Source: a virus
Strand: one strand, 5' to 3'
IMG/VR virus record: IMGVR_UViG_3300034104_001340
Span: 1-57,080 of that record
Length of the DNA stretch: 57,080 bases
Part shown: piece after piece, positions 38,048-46,828 of the stretch
How the letters are laid out: every line of letters starts with the position of its first letter
Numbering within the stretch: position 1 is the stretch's first letter
Made by a program: the position numbers and the translations under genes
Notes under the pieces: model-generated
Seen by the model: the letters and a program-made list of their open reading frames with translations, nothing else
Told to the model about the DNA's origin: nothing
Database searches by the model: none

Positions 38048-38301
38048 GAGTCTCAACGATGGTCATAGCACGTTCGTTCAAGCTGCCCCCCGATGCGCCG
38101 CATGACGAGGTGGAGAAGTTCAAGATAGCTTGCGAGACATACTTCGAGGCGGACCTGAAGCGCTACGTGGTACTGGGTTGGCACATTGCCCCGGACTGGA
38201 AGTTGCAGCTTGAGGATGGTATGCACCTGCACAAGTTTCACGGGCGTCCGATTGTGCAGATAGATGACAACGGTGATCCGGTTGTGGGGGAAGGAAAATG
38301 A
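38044..38301 (+). CDS. Small early protein
   Basis: 85 aa, ATGA overlap with both neighbours. Begins MRVSTMVIARSFKLPPDAPH and has EKFKIACETYFEADLKRYV, then VVLGWHIAPDWKLQLEDGMH. No family recognised. Confidence 0.55.
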   Translation: MRVSTMVIARSFKLPPDAPHDEVEKFKIACETYFEADLKRYVVLGWHIAPDWKLQLEDGMHLHKFHGRPIVQIDDNGDPVVGEGK

Positions 38302-38546
38302 CGGAAGAACAATACGCGAAGTTGTATTTCGGAGATGTGGAGTTGAACCGTAACGCATTCAACCCCGTGCTGCACTGCGAGATGCAAATACGGGCACTCG
38401 CGCAAATCGCCTACGACATTGGGTACTCTGCCGCGAGTCTTGGGGAACCAAGAACTGTAATCGACGGATGGGACAAAATGCCAACGCGATACATACAAGT
38501 TGCGGATGCTTACCAACTAACAAGTAAACCGGGAAACAAGAGATGA
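38298..38546 (+). CDS. Small early protein
   Basis: 82 aa, overlapping neighbours by four bases on each side. Helical in the middle (EMQIRALAQIAYDIGYSAAS). No known motif. Confidence 0.5.
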   Translation: MTEEQYAKLYFGDVELNRNAFNPVLHCEMQIRALAQIAYDIGYSAASLGEPRTVIDGWDKMPTRYIQVADAYQLTSKPGNKR

Positions 38547-38713
38547 ACTACATTGCGAAGCTGCTTTGCCATTCGTTTGCCCATGACTACCAAACGATGA
38601 AAGTGGAGGGGCTTGTGTCCACGAACGTATGTAAGCGGTGCGGTGAAACAATGATTTACCGCTCTATGCTAAAGCCCCATATATTTGGTTCCTCGCTGGA
38701 GAAAAACAAATGA
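38543..38713 (+). CDS. Small zinc-binding early protein, 56 aa
   Basis: ATG at 38543 overlapping the previous stop as ATGA. It reads MNYIAKLLCHSFAHDYQTMK, then VCKRCGETMIYRS: a Cys-His pair and a CxxC pair that could hold one zinc, as in small phage proteins with a 'CxHxW...CxxC' layout. Function unknown. Confidence 0.55.
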   Translation: MNYIAKLLCHSFAHDYQTMKVEGLVSTNVCKRCGETMIYRSMLKPHIFGSSLEKNK

Positions 38714-38871
38714 TCTGCAAATGCGAAGAAGGTACGTGGGGGTCTGCTAACAAGAACCCCATCTGCCGCAACCCTGTGTACACAGAGGGCGTGCTGTGCT
38801 TGAACTGCGCGCATGACAAAGACTGCCACGAGAATACCGATGCCAAAGACCCTAAGCCCAAAGCAAATTGA
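38710..38871 (+). CDS. Small Cys-rich early protein, 53 aa
   Basis: ATG at 38710 overlapping the previous stop as ATGA. Seven Cys (MICKCEEGTWGSANKNPICR, LCLNCAHDKDCH) probably hold one or two metal ions. The gene ends inside the start of the next gene. Function unknown. Confidence 0.55.
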   Translation: MICKCEEGTWGSANKNPICRNPVYTEGVLCLNCAHDKDCHENTDAKDPKPKAN

Positions 38872-39103
38872 CGCACGCAAGTACTCACGTCTGACAGACA
38901 GCAAAAGTGAGGAGAGGGAGCTACTACGCGCTAGGTTGGTTGGAGAGGTAGCGAAGTGGGAAGCCGCAGGTAATAAAGTAACCGAAGTGCCTATAGGCGT
39001 GAGTGGTATAAAAGGTAGTGTGCTTCCGTCCTACGCCAAGGCACAGGCCAGTGGGTTGAAGAAACTCAACACAGTAAAAAAGGAAGTACCCAAAGATGAG
39101 TAA
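38840..39103 (+). CDS. Small basic early protein
   Basis: 87 aa from the ATG at 38840; a start at 38813 is possible but overlaps the previous gene further. The sequence has a charged helix (KSEERELLRARLVGEVAKWE) and a basic tail ending KKEVPKDE. It overlaps the nuclease gene by eight bases. Function unknown. Confidence 0.5.
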   Translation: MPKTLSPKQIDARKYSRLTDSKSEERELLRARLVGEVAKWEAAGNKVTEVPIGVSGIKGSVLPSYAKAQASGLKKLNTVKKEVPKDE

Positions 39104-39773
39104 GCCGTCACAAGCGTGGTCCTACAGCAGCATCAAGACCTTCGAGCAGTGCCCGAAGAAGTACTACCACCTCAAGATCGCCAAGGACGTTAAGGACGAA
39201 GGAGGACAGGCCAGTATCTACGGTAACTTGGTACACAAAGCCGCTGAGGACTACGTGCGTGATGGCACGCCGATGCCACCAGAGTACAGCTATATGGTGC
39301 CCGTCCTCGACGCGCTGTTGCGCATCCCCGGGGAGAAGCACTGCGAGCTTAAGCTGGGCGTAGGCTATGAGGACAACAAATACTACCCAACCGACTTCTC
39401 TGACCCTGATGCATGGTGGAGGGGCATTGCCGACTTGCTCGTAGTAGACAGTCATACTGCATACTTAGTTGACTACAAGACCGGGAAGAACGCCAAGTAC
39501 GCGGACCCCACGCAGTTGGACATGCTGGCCGGGGCGGTGTTCACCCATATGCCGTGGGTCACCAAGATCAAGTCGGGGCTGCTGTACGTGGTGAGCGGGG
39601 AGTTCATCAAGAAGGAGCACACGGCCAAGAACCGTACATCTTACTTGGCTACCTTCGATGACGCGCTGGAACGCTTGGTAGTTGCAGAAAAGGTAGGAGT
39701 ATGGAATCCTGTGAGCGGGCCATTGTGCAAGTTCTGCCCAGTGGTTTCATGTGCCCATAACCGAAAGAGGTGA
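39096..39773 (+). CDS. PD-(D/E)XK exonuclease, Cas4/RecB-like, with Fe-S cysteines
   Basis: 225 aa. YSSIKTFEQCPKKYYHLKI gives the first Cys (C19); GNLVHKAAE carries the GxxxH motif with H47; GIADLLVVD has D113; VDYKTGK has D126 and K128; the C-terminal CKFCPVVSC supplies C211, C214 and C219. This is the four-Cys iron-sulfur nuclease layout of Cas4/AddB/RecB-like enzymes. Likely a 5'-3' ssDNA exonuclease for recombination. It lies two genes before the SNF2 helicase. Confidence 0.85.
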   Translation: MSKPSQAWSYSSIKTFEQCPKKYYHLKIAKDVKDEGGQASIYGNLVHKAAEDYVRDGTPMPPEYSYMVPVLDALLRIPGEKHCELKLGVGYEDNKYYPTDFSDPDAWWRGIADLLVVDSHTAYLVDYKTGKNAKYADPTQLDMLAGAVFTHMPWVTKIKSGLLYVVSGEFIKKEHTAKNRTSYLATFDDALERLVVAEKVGVWNPVSGPLCKFCPVVSCAHNRKR

Positions 39774-39776
39774 GCT

Positions 39777-39821
39777 ATGCCGTATGTAAACAAACCCAGA
39801 CCATATAACGGAAGACGATAA
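39777..39821 (+). pseudogene. Truncated second copy of the 91-aa gene start
   Basis: Fourteen codons, MPYVNKPRPYNGRR, then a stop. The first ten codons are identical in protein to those of the gene at 40046, and all four base differences within them are silent third-position changes. A ribosome site (AGAGGTGAGCT) is present. The unknown gene 39823-40062 is inserted between the two copies. Confidence 0.65.
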
Positions 39822-39822
39822 A

Positions 39823-40062
39823 ATGATTAATCACAGCAAAGAAACACTGCTTCATCGGGTCGGAATTTTTAGCGACTCTAAAGTTATTGCCATGGAGCTT
39901 TCTCGTATAGCGGAGGATATGGGGGCCGAGGACGAGCACAACTACTCATACTGGCTAAAAGAAGCTGAAGTACATATCCTAGGGCTGCACGACTTAGTTT
40001 TAGAGCTAGCCAAAATACTTAAGCAAGAGGAGGCGAAAAAATACTATGCCATATGTGAATAA
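39823..40062 (+). CDS. Inserted gene of unknown function
   Basis: 79 aa, helical throughout, with VIAMELSRIAEDMGAEDEHN and a second long helix ending KKYYAICE. It is AT-richer than its neighbours and lies between the truncated and complete copies of a gene start, which marks it as an insertion. It overlaps the next gene by 17 bases. No endonuclease motif is seen. Confidence 0.55.
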   Translation: MINHSKETLLHRVGIFSDSKVIAMELSRIAEDMGAEDEHNYSYWLKEAEVHILGLHDLVLELAKILKQEEAKKYYAICE

Positions 40063-40321
40063 ACCCAGACCGTATAAAAAAGAATACTCCCAGCAAGTAG
40101 AGCGTGGTGAGCACGATAACCGCATGGAGCGACAGCGTGCGAGGCGAGCGGTGGATAAGAAGGACACCGGTACTATCACGGAGAAGTCCCCACGTCGCAG
40201 CGGTAAGGACGTCAGCCATAACAAAGCCCTTGCTAAAGGTGGTAGCAACGCTGATGGCTACAAGCTCGAAGCCCCAAGCAAGAACCGTGCGCGTAACGGG
40301 CACACTAAGAGCAAGAAGTAA
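40046..40321 (+). CDS. Small basic protein, HNH-like C-terminal segment
   Basis: 91 aa, highly basic. The N-terminus is MPYVNKPRPYKKEYSQQ; the C-terminal part KDVSHNKALAKGGSNADGYK, then LEAPSKNRARNGH resembles the ending of HNH proteins (H...GG.N...L......N) with the first catalytic His region missing. It may be a degenerate HNH or a DNA-binding protein. One-base overlap with the SNF2 gene. Confidence 0.6.
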   Translation: MPYVNKPRPYKKEYSQQVERGEHDNRMERQRARRAVDKKDTGTITEKSPRRSGKDVSHNKALAKGGSNADGYKLEAPSKNRARNGHTKSKK

Positions 40322-41880
40322 TGCAGATTATCGACAACAAAGCTCTGGTGCTGAAGACGCGCACGCCGCACAAAGTTACTGAGGTGATCGAGCGATCCAA
40401 AGACCTCGGGGCGAAGGACGGTATGCACGAAGTCGCTGTGCACTGGGGGCTTAGCGAAGCGCAGGCATTGGTGCGTGTAGGAGCCATTGAAGTACCCTCG
40501 CCCATCCTGCGTGACTATAAGTGGACGGGCAAGCTGACACCGTTCGAGCACCAGCGCATCACATCGTCCTTCCTGACACTACGTAAGAGAGCGTTCTGCT
40601 TTTCAGAGGCTGGCACAGGCAAGACTGCTTCTGTTATCTGGGCGGCTGACTACCTGATGTCCCTCGGTATTATTAAGCGCGTGCTGGTGGTGTGCCCGCT
40701 GTCCATCATGAAAGCAGCGTGGCAGAAGGACTTGTTCAAATTCGCCATGCACCGTAGCTGCGATGTAGCACACGGAGATGCCAAAGCACGCAGGAAAGTC
40801 ATCGACTCCAACGCTGAGTTCGTCGTTATCAACTTCGACGGCGTGGCGGTGGTGAAAGAGGAGCTCATCAACGGCGGGTTTGACCTTGTGGTTATTGACG
40901 AGGCTACAAGCTACAAGAACCCGCAGACCAACCGTTGGAAGATCATGAAAGAGCTATCAGGGATGATCGACTGGCTGTGGCTCCTTACTGGTACACCTGC
41001 TGCGCAATCTCCGCTGGACGCCTATGGACTAGCCAAGCTCGTATGCCCCGACCGCGCACCTAAATACTACGGACAGTACCGCGACATGGTGATGTATAAA
41101 GTCGGTCAGTTTATATGGAAGCCGAAGACCAGCGCAGAGAAGACAGTGCACTCAATACTGCAACCTGCGATCCGCTTCGAGAAGAAGGACTGCCTTGATC
41201 TACCCCCAGTAGTTATCGTATCCCGCGATGCCCCACTTACTGCGCAGCAGCAGAAATACTACAAGCTGCTCAAGAAGCAGATGACGATGGAGGCCGCAGG
41301 TGAGTCTGTAACATCGGTCAACGCAGCAGTCAACCTGAATAAGCTACTACAAGTATCGTGCGGCGCGGTGTACTCGGACACTGGCGAGGTGGTGGAGTTC
41401 GATGTAAGTAACAGACTAAACGTAGTGCTTGAAGTAATTGAAGAGTCGAACCACAAGATATTGGTGTTCGTGCCGTTCACACACACTATAGAACTACTCC
41501 GTAAATTTTTGATTGCCAACGGTATTACTTGTGAGGTTATATCTGGCGCTGTGTCGGCCAACAAACGCTCGGATATCTTCGACGCGTTCCAGACGCAACC
41601 AGACCCGCGAGTGTTGATTATCCAGCCGCAAGCCGCTGCACATGGCGTAACTTTGACTGCTGCGGATACCGTGATCTGGTACGCACCTGTAACAAGCGTA
41701 GAGACTTACCTGCAAGCCAACGCCCGCATCGACCGCCCGGGGCAGAAGCACAACATGACTGTGGTAAACATTACTGGTAGTGACGTGGAGGAGCGGTTGT
41801 ACACCATGCTCCAAAGCAACATCACCAACCACATCAAAATTGTTGAGCTGTATCGACAAGAGCTAGATAAATCTAGTTGA
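40321..41880 (+). CDS. SNF2-family DNA helicase
   Basis: 519 aa. Motif I EAGTGKT near residue 97, motif II VIDEAT near 197, motif III LTGTPA, motif VI QANARIDRPGQ near 470. These and the LTPFEHQRI Q-motif place it in the SNF2/RapA-like superfamily 2 group common in phages with PolA and an AEP primase. It should remodel or translocate on dsDNA during replication. It is a full-length two-lobe enzyme. Confidence 0.92.
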   Translation: MQIIDNKALVLKTRTPHKVTEVIERSKDLGAKDGMHEVAVHWGLSEAQALVRVGAIEVPSPILRDYKWTGKLTPFEHQRITSSFLTLRKRAFCFSEAGTGKTASVIWAADYLMSLGIIKRVLVVCPLSIMKAAWQKDLFKFAMHRSCDVAHGDAKARRKVIDSNAEFVVINFDGVAVVKEELINGGFDLVVIDEATSYKNPQTNRWKIMKELSGMIDWLWLLTGTPAAQSPLDAYGLAKLVCPDRAPKYYGQYRDMVMYKVGQFIWKPKTSAEKTVHSILQPAIRFEKKDCLDLPPVVIVSRDAPLTAQQQKYYKLLKKQMTMEAAGESVTSVNAAVNLNKLLQVSCGAVYSDTGEVVEFDVSNRLNVVLEVIEESNHKILVFVPFTHTIELLRKFLIANGITCEVISGAVSANKRSDIFDAFQTQPDPRVLIIQPQAAAHGVTLTAADTVIWYAPVTSVETYLQANARIDRPGQKHNMTVVNITGSDVEERLYTMLQSNITNHIKIVELYRQELDKSS

Positions 41881-41904
41881 CATTGTAAACATCCCGATTA
41901 TACT
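41877..41904 (+). promoter_or_regulatory. Sigma70-type promoter for the replication genes
   Basis: TTGACA (41877-41882), 16-bp spacer, TATACT (41899-41904). The -35 is a perfect consensus and overlaps the SNF2 stop codon. It lies 29 bp before the ATG at 41933, so it could drive the SSB-like and primase genes independently. Confidence 0.75.
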
Positions 41905-41932
41905 TATGTTCCCCAACCGAAAAGGAGGAGCT

Positions 41933-42340
41933 ATGGATTCCCTGCCCACTAAAGAAACACAAACCGCAGACAAGCTCGTGTCTGCCTACATCAACATACG
42001 CAACGCTGTTGCCGACAAGGAAGAAGAGATCAAGACGCTGAAGAAAACGCAGGAGAAGATGGCTGCAGCACTGCTTGCGCTGTGCGCTGAGCAGAACATC
42101 GACAGTATCCGCACGCCGTTCGGCACAGCGTCACGCAGAATAAGTACCAACTACTGGACTAACGACTGGCACGAGATGTACGAGTTCATAAAAAGGCATG
42201 ACGCGCTGCATCTACTCCACCAGCGTATCCACAGCACGCACATGAAAGAGTTCTTAGAAGAGAACCCGGGTAACGTACCCCCCGGACTACAAGCTGACCG
42301 TAACTACGCAATTACGGTGTATAAACCAACCAACAGGTAG
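41933..42340 (+). CDS. Conserved replication-region protein (Gp157/Gam-like architecture)
   Basis: 135 aa from the ATG at 41933, preceded by AAAGGAGGAGCT. A coiled coil (DKEEEIKTLKKTQEKMAAAL) is followed by NIDSIRTPFGTASRRISTNY, TNDWHEMYEFI and HMKEFLEENPGNVPPGLQAD. I know this protein from many phages directly before the SSB-like gene. Its architecture recalls Gam- or Gp157-like proteins, but the function is unproven. Confidence 0.7.
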   Translation: MDSLPTKETQTADKLVSAYINIRNAVADKEEEIKTLKKTQEKMAAALLALCAEQNIDSIRTPFGTASRRISTNYWTNDWHEMYEFIKRHDALHLLHQRIHSTHMKEFLEENPGNVPPGLQADRNYAITVYKPTNR

Positions 42341-42348
42341 GAGGAGCT

Positions 42349-42639
42349 ATGAGCGAAGCAACACAGACTGAAGTAGTAGTTAAGAAGTCGAGAGGGCGCC
42401 CTAAAGGTGCAACGAAGAGAAAAATCGTGGTGGTTACAAGGCGCAAAGAGTGGGACGTAAAGCACTTCATTAGCATTAGTGACGCTATGGGTAAGCGCGT
42501 TACTGAAGTGAAGAACGAAACGACCGCATTGCGTAGCGACCTGTACCAGCGACTGGCTAGGGTAGAAGACTCTCTAGCACTAGCGAACGACCACATCCAT
42601 ATCATGGCCCGATACATTGACAAACTGGAGAACAAGTAA
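42349..42639 (+). CDS. Small basic protein with AT-hook-like motif
   Basis: 96 aa. KKSRGRPKGATKRK near residue 12 contains the RGRP core of AT-hooks. The rest is a helical coiled coil (LYQRLARVEDSLALANDHIH). It probably binds the minor groove of AT-rich DNA, such as that in the candidate origin, though that link is only a suggestion. One-base overlap with the SSB-like gene. Confidence 0.6.
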   Translation: MSEATQTEVVVKKSRGRPKGATKRKIVVVTRRKEWDVKHFISISDAMGKRVTEVKNETTALRSDLYQRLARVEDSLALANDHIHIMARYIDKLENK

Positions 42640-43568
42640 TGAGTAACGACGTATCTATCTTTAACAACCGCAACGCAGTCGGTGTGCGTTCTGAGCAGCG
42701 CCTGACTAAACTGGGTCAGACCCTCGCGTCCTCATCCACCTCGCGCCGCATCCAGTGCAACATCAACGGCACGTTCAAGAAGCTGGTGAATGGCGAGCAG
42801 ATCGGTAACTCGGTGCGTGGCACCATCAACGTCATCATCATCGCTGCGCAGCCCAAAGTATCCCGCGTGTACTACGCTGGTAAGTACGACCCGAACGCCG
42901 AGGCTACGATGCCCAACTGCTGGTCCAACGCAGGTGATGTACCAGAAGCTTCAGCTACTGACAAACAACATGACAACTGTGCTGAGTGCCCGATGAACAT
43001 CAAGGGTTCCGGTGACAACGGTGGCCGCGCCTGCCGCTTCCAGCGCCGTGTCTCTGTGCTGCTTGAGGGCGACACTACGGGCGACATCTACCAGATGAGC
43101 ATCCCGTCCAAGTCGCTGTTCGGTAAGGGATCAGGCAACGTGCACCCCTTCGAGGGCTACGTGAAGTTCCTCGTCGCCAACGGCGAGTCCCCGGATACTG
43201 TAGTGACCACAGTGGCGTTTGATGATGAAGTCGAAGGTATGGAGCTTGTGTTCTCCCCCAGCCGCCAAGTAGAGGACGTGGAGTTTGCGCTGGTGCAAAA
43301 AGCACAGGCCCGTCCGGAAGCTGAGATGTACACGCGTATCACAGTGGCGCAGGTAGACGGCGCTACCAAAGAACCTAAGCCCCGCGCTGCAGCTGAGCCT
43401 GAGCCGAAACCAGAGCCCAAGGCAAAGGTGCAACGTTCGGACGACCCTGATGACGCCATTGAAGAACCGAAGAGGCGCGCAGGTAGGAAGCCCACTGAGG
43501 AAGCCCCTGTTACCCCTGCACCCAAGGCCGACCTTGCTGCTGCTATCGCTGAGTGGAGTGATGACTAA
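42639..43568 (+). CDS. SSB-like DNA-binding protein
   Basis: 309 aa. The first 200 residues are beta-rich (IQCNINGTFKKLVNGEQIGN, RGTINVIIIAAQPKVSRVYY) with a Cys cluster (PNCWSNAG, CAECPMNI, ACRFQRR), in an OB-fold-like domain known from phages. A Pro/Lys-rich disordered linker follows, and the end is acidic with an aromatic (AAIAEWSDD), the hallmark tail of SSB proteins. It sits between replication genes. It should coat ssDNA and recruit partners. Confidence 0.7.
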   Translation: MSNDVSIFNNRNAVGVRSEQRLTKLGQTLASSSTSRRIQCNINGTFKKLVNGEQIGNSVRGTINVIIIAAQPKVSRVYYAGKYDPNAEATMPNCWSNAGDVPEASATDKQHDNCAECPMNIKGSGDNGGRACRFQRRVSVLLEGDTTGDIYQMSIPSKSLFGKGSGNVHPFEGYVKFLVANGESPDTVVTTVAFDDEVEGMELVFSPSRQVEDVEFALVQKAQARPEAEMYTRITVAQVDGATKEPKPRAAAEPEPKPEPKAKVQRSDDPDDAIEEPKRRAGRKPTEEAPVTPAPKADLAAAIAEWSDD

Positions 43569-43792
43569 TGGCAGCCGGATACAGCATCACGTTGCTGCGT
43601 AAGGTGAAAGCTGCGGACCCCAAGCTACTTGGGGTTCAGCTGGGCCGGTTCTGTATCAACAACGACATTCCCGTAGCAACTGTTGCCGAGAAGTTCGGTG
43701 TATCTCGCGCTGCGGTGTATTGCTGGTTTGTGGGGGGCTATGCTCCAAACAAGACACTCCATGACAGGATCACCAAGTTCATCAGTAGGTAA
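43568..43792 (+). CDS. Small HTH DNA-binding protein
   Basis: 74 aa. LGRFCINNDIPVATVAEKFG, then VSRAAVYCWFVGGYAPNKTL is a helix-turn-helix of the Cro/XRE type with an SRAAVYCW recognition helix. One-base overlap with the SSB-like gene; starts two bases before the primase. Likely a transcription regulator or a replication-site binder. Confidence 0.7.
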   Translation: MAAGYSITLLRKVKAADPKLLGVQLGRFCINNDIPVATVAEKFGVSRAAVYCWFVGGYAPNKTLHDRITKFISR

Positions 43793-43794
43793 GC

Positions 43795-46653
43795 ATGGAC
43801 AACTTCGACTTGTTGGAGGCGGTGCAACCAGCCGGGGGGTGGTTCTGCGTCGCTGGTATAGGGGCTGATGGGTCAATCAGGCCCAAGTTTGTAGAGACCC
43901 GGGGAGAGGTTACGCAGGTCGCAGAGCGCCTCATGGCGCAAGGCAGGAACGTATTCTTCGGTGTTGCGAAGTACGCAACGGGTGAGAACCGCACCAAGGA
44001 CAACGTGCTCGCGCTTAAGGCATTCTGGCTGGACATAGACTGCGGCCCGGACAAAGCACTGCTCAACCCCAAGACCGGTAGGCCCGCTGGCTATGCTTCA
44101 CAAGCGGAGGGACTAACTGCGCTGCGTGCGTTTGTGCAGGCGGTCGGGCTCCCCGTGCCTACCTTGGTCAACTCCGGGCGCGGCGTGCATGTGTACTGGC
44201 CGCTGACTGAGGCAGTGTCACGGGAGGACTGGGAGCCTGTAGCTTCTAAGCTACGTGGTCTGTGCAATGCACATAGGTTATACGTTGATGGCTCGGTGTT
44301 TGAAGTATCTCGCATACTGCGAATACCCGGCACGTTGAACTTCAAGGAAGACCCGCCGCTTCCGGTTACTGTACTGAAGGTAGGCAAACCCACGCCGTTG
44401 GAGCATCTCAAGACTGTGCTAGGGGTGGAGGAAGTACCGCAGTTAGCCCGCCCCAAACGTGAGTTAACTGCGCTGGGCAAGGCTATGCAGTCCAACGTAG
44501 AGTCCAACTTCACTACCATAATGCGTAAGTGTGGGAAGGGCGAAGGATGTACTCAGCTACTCAGCTGCTACATGGAGCGGGCTGAGCTTGCCGAGCCACG
44601 GTGGTTCGATGCGTTGTCGATCGCCAAGTTCTGCTCTGACAAGGACACGGCAATACATAAGCTGTCCGAGGGGCACCCCGATTACGACCCCGGGGCAGTG
44701 GAACGTAAGACTATGGGCATCAAGGGCCCACACTCCTGCGCTGAGTTTGAGAAGAACAACCCGGGCGGCTGCGACGGCTGCCCACATTACGGCAAGCTCA
44801 CTAGCCCTATCTCACTAGGCAAGACGATCGCACGTAGCGCACCAGAGCCGATTGAAGTAGTGGAGGAGCCTGATGAGGAGAGCGACGAGGAGCCGGTGGT
44901 ACACACGGTGCCGGCCTACCCCGATCCGTTCTTCAGAGGTAAGCATGGCGGGGTGTATTTCCTAAGCCCTTCAGAAGATGACGCTGAGCCGGAGCTGGTG
45001 TACGAGCATGACCTGTATGTCGTGAAGCGTATGCGAGACCCGATTCAGGGTGACGTGGCTTACCTCAAGGTGCACATGCCTATGGATGGGGTGAAGGAGT
45101 TTGTATTGACCAACGTGCAGCTGGCTGACAAGGCCGAGCTGCGTAAGCACTTAGCCGCACAGGGTGTAGTGTGCCCTGAGAAGCGGTTTCAACTACTGGC
45201 AATGTACCTAATGACTGCGGTGCGTGACCTACAACAACGGAAAAAGGCAGAACTCATGAGACTACAATTCGGCTGGGCCGACAAAGACAGCAAGTTCATC
45301 ATAGGAGACCGCGAGATTACCCGCGATGGCATATTCCACAGCCCGGTCTCCCTTAGTACAGCAGACGTAGCGCAGCACATGTTCCCAACCGGTACGCTGG
45401 AGAAGTGGAAAGAGGTGTTCAGTCTCTACGGGCGCGAAGGGCTTGAGCCCCATGCGTTTGCCACGCTCACTGCGTTTGGTGCCCCGCTACTAAAGTTCCT
45501 CGGGCAGAGCGGTGCGATCGTCAACGTCATCCACCCAAGCTCGGGCACTGGCAAGACCACCATCCTGCATATGTGCAACAGCGTCTACGGCCACCCCCAG
45601 AAACTCTGCGCCACGTGGGCAGACACGCTCAACGCCAAGCTGATGAAGCTGGGTCTGCTGAACAACCTGCCGTTCTGCGTGGACGAGATGACCAACATGA
45701 CTCCGCAGGACTTCTCGACACTTGCCTACAGCATGTCACAAGGCAGGGGTAAGGACAGAGTCAAGTCGTCAGCCAACGAGCTGCGCGCCAACCTCACCAC
45801 GTGGGCTACCACATCTTTGTGCAGCTCCAACTCTGCATTTACTGAGAAGATGCTGACCCTCAAGAACAGCCCGGACGGCGAGCTCATGCGCCTGATAGAG
45901 TACAAGATCGAGTTCTCCGGGGCCATCGCAACAGACTTGGCAAAAGAGATGTTCGACCATCAGCTGATGGAAAACTACGGACACGCTGGGGATATCTATG
46001 CTCGCTGGCTTGTATCCAACCTTGAAGAAGCTATGCAGACTTGCCGTGACGTGCAGCGCAAGCTGGACTCTGAGCTGCGCCTGACTCAGCGCGAGCGGTT
46101 CTGGTCCGCAGTGGTTGCCTCCAACATAGCAGGTGGCTTGATAGCCAAGGCACTCGGGCTTATCGACTGGGACATGAAGCGCATCTACGCATGGGCTACC
46201 AGCATGGTGCTTGCACTGCGCACCGAGGTTACGCCGCCTGTATCAGAAGTCAGCTCGGTCGTAGGCGACTTCGTGAACCGCCATATGCAGAACATCGTGG
46301 TAGTCAATGAGCAGACAGATGGACGTGGGGGTATGGCCAAGCTGCAAGCAGCACCGATTCTGGAGCCACGTGGTCCGTTGCTTATCCGCTACGAGCCGGA
46401 CACCAAGCGCATGTATATCAACGCCAAGGCATTCAAGCGCGACTGCGTAGACATGCAGATCAACTACAAGGACACACTAAAGCAGTTGGAGACCAAGGGT
46501 ATCTACCTTGGCGCGGGCACCAAGCGTATGTCGAAGGGCATGAGCGTTGCGTCCCCCGGTGTACATGCCATAGAGCTTGACTGCTCCAACCCGGACTTCA
46601 TCTCGCTGAGCGCACTTATACCGGGACAACCTAGTGTTAGTGGAGCGAGTTAG
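43795..46653 (+). CDS. AEP primase fused to a DUF927-type helicase
   Basis: 952 aa. N-terminal archaeo-eukaryotic primase: FWLDIDC with D80 and D82, NSGRGVHVYWPL, and VSRILRIPGTLNFK. A Cys/His cluster (CDGCPHYGK) near 322 resembles the zinc element of such proteins. After an acidic linker, the DUF927-like helicase has Walker A HPSSGTGKTT near 582 and Walker B FCVDEMT near 627. Primase and helicase in one chain replace separate DnaB and DnaG. It is the last large gene of the plus block. Confidence 0.88.
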   Translation: MDNFDLLEAVQPAGGWFCVAGIGADGSIRPKFVETRGEVTQVAERLMAQGRNVFFGVAKYATGENRTKDNVLALKAFWLDIDCGPDKALLNPKTGRPAGYASQAEGLTALRAFVQAVGLPVPTLVNSGRGVHVYWPLTEAVSREDWEPVASKLRGLCNAHRLYVDGSVFEVSRILRIPGTLNFKEDPPLPVTVLKVGKPTPLEHLKTVLGVEEVPQLARPKRELTALGKAMQSNVESNFTTIMRKCGKGEGCTQLLSCYMERAELAEPRWFDALSIAKFCSDKDTAIHKLSEGHPDYDPGAVERKTMGIKGPHSCAEFEKNNPGGCDGCPHYGKLTSPISLGKTIARSAPEPIEVVEEPDEESDEEPVVHTVPAYPDPFFRGKHGGVYFLSPSEDDAEPELVYEHDLYVVKRMRDPIQGDVAYLKVHMPMDGVKEFVLTNVQLADKAELRKHLAAQGVVCPEKRFQLLAMYLMTAVRDLQQRKKAELMRLQFGWADKDSKFIIGDREITRDGIFHSPVSLSTADVAQHMFPTGTLEKWKEVFSLYGREGLEPHAFATLTAFGAPLLKFLGQSGAIVNVIHPSSGTGKTTILHMCNSVYGHPQKLCATWADTLNAKLMKLGLLNNLPFCVDEMTNMTPQDFSTLAYSMSQGRGKDRVKSSANELRANLTTWATTSLCSSNSAFTEKMLTLKNSPDGELMRLIEYKIEFSGAIATDLAKEMFDHQLMENYGHAGDIYARWLVSNLEEAMQTCRDVQRKLDSELRLTQRERFWSAVVASNIAGGLIAKALGLIDWDMKRIYAWATSMVLALRTEVTPPVSEVSSVVGDFVNRHMQNIVVVNEQTDGRGGMAKLQAAPILEPRGPLLIRYEPDTKRMYINAKAFKRDCVDMQINYKDTLKQLETKGIYLGAGTKRMSKGMSVASPGVHAIELDCSNPDFISLSALIPGQPSVSGAS

Positions 46654-46828
46654 TTACAACATCAACTGGACGGAGTTTAAGGTGGGGGCGTCGTTCTTTG
46701 TCCCCTGCCTTCACCCACCCTCTGCTTGGCAAGAGATGCTCCCCACCCTCAGACGCTTGCGTTACAAAACTGTACACAAGGTAGTCATTGAGGGCGGGGT
46801 GCGAGGCATCCGGGTGTGGCGGGTTTAG
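46634..46828 (+). CDS. Small early protein at the convergent point
   Basis: 65 aa, GTG start at 46634 or 46640 within the primase 3' end. The pattern WTEFKVGASFFVPCLHP, then ending VRGIRVWRV is one I know from short proteins after phage replication genes (W...GxSFFxP...GxRVWR). It ends inside the stop codon region of the opposite-strand 2041-aa gene, so the two transcription blocks meet tail to tail with a four-base overlap. Confidence 0.6.
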   Translation: MLVERVSYNINWTEFKVGASFFVPCLHPPSAWQEMLPTLRRLRYKTVHKVVIEGGVRGIRVWRV

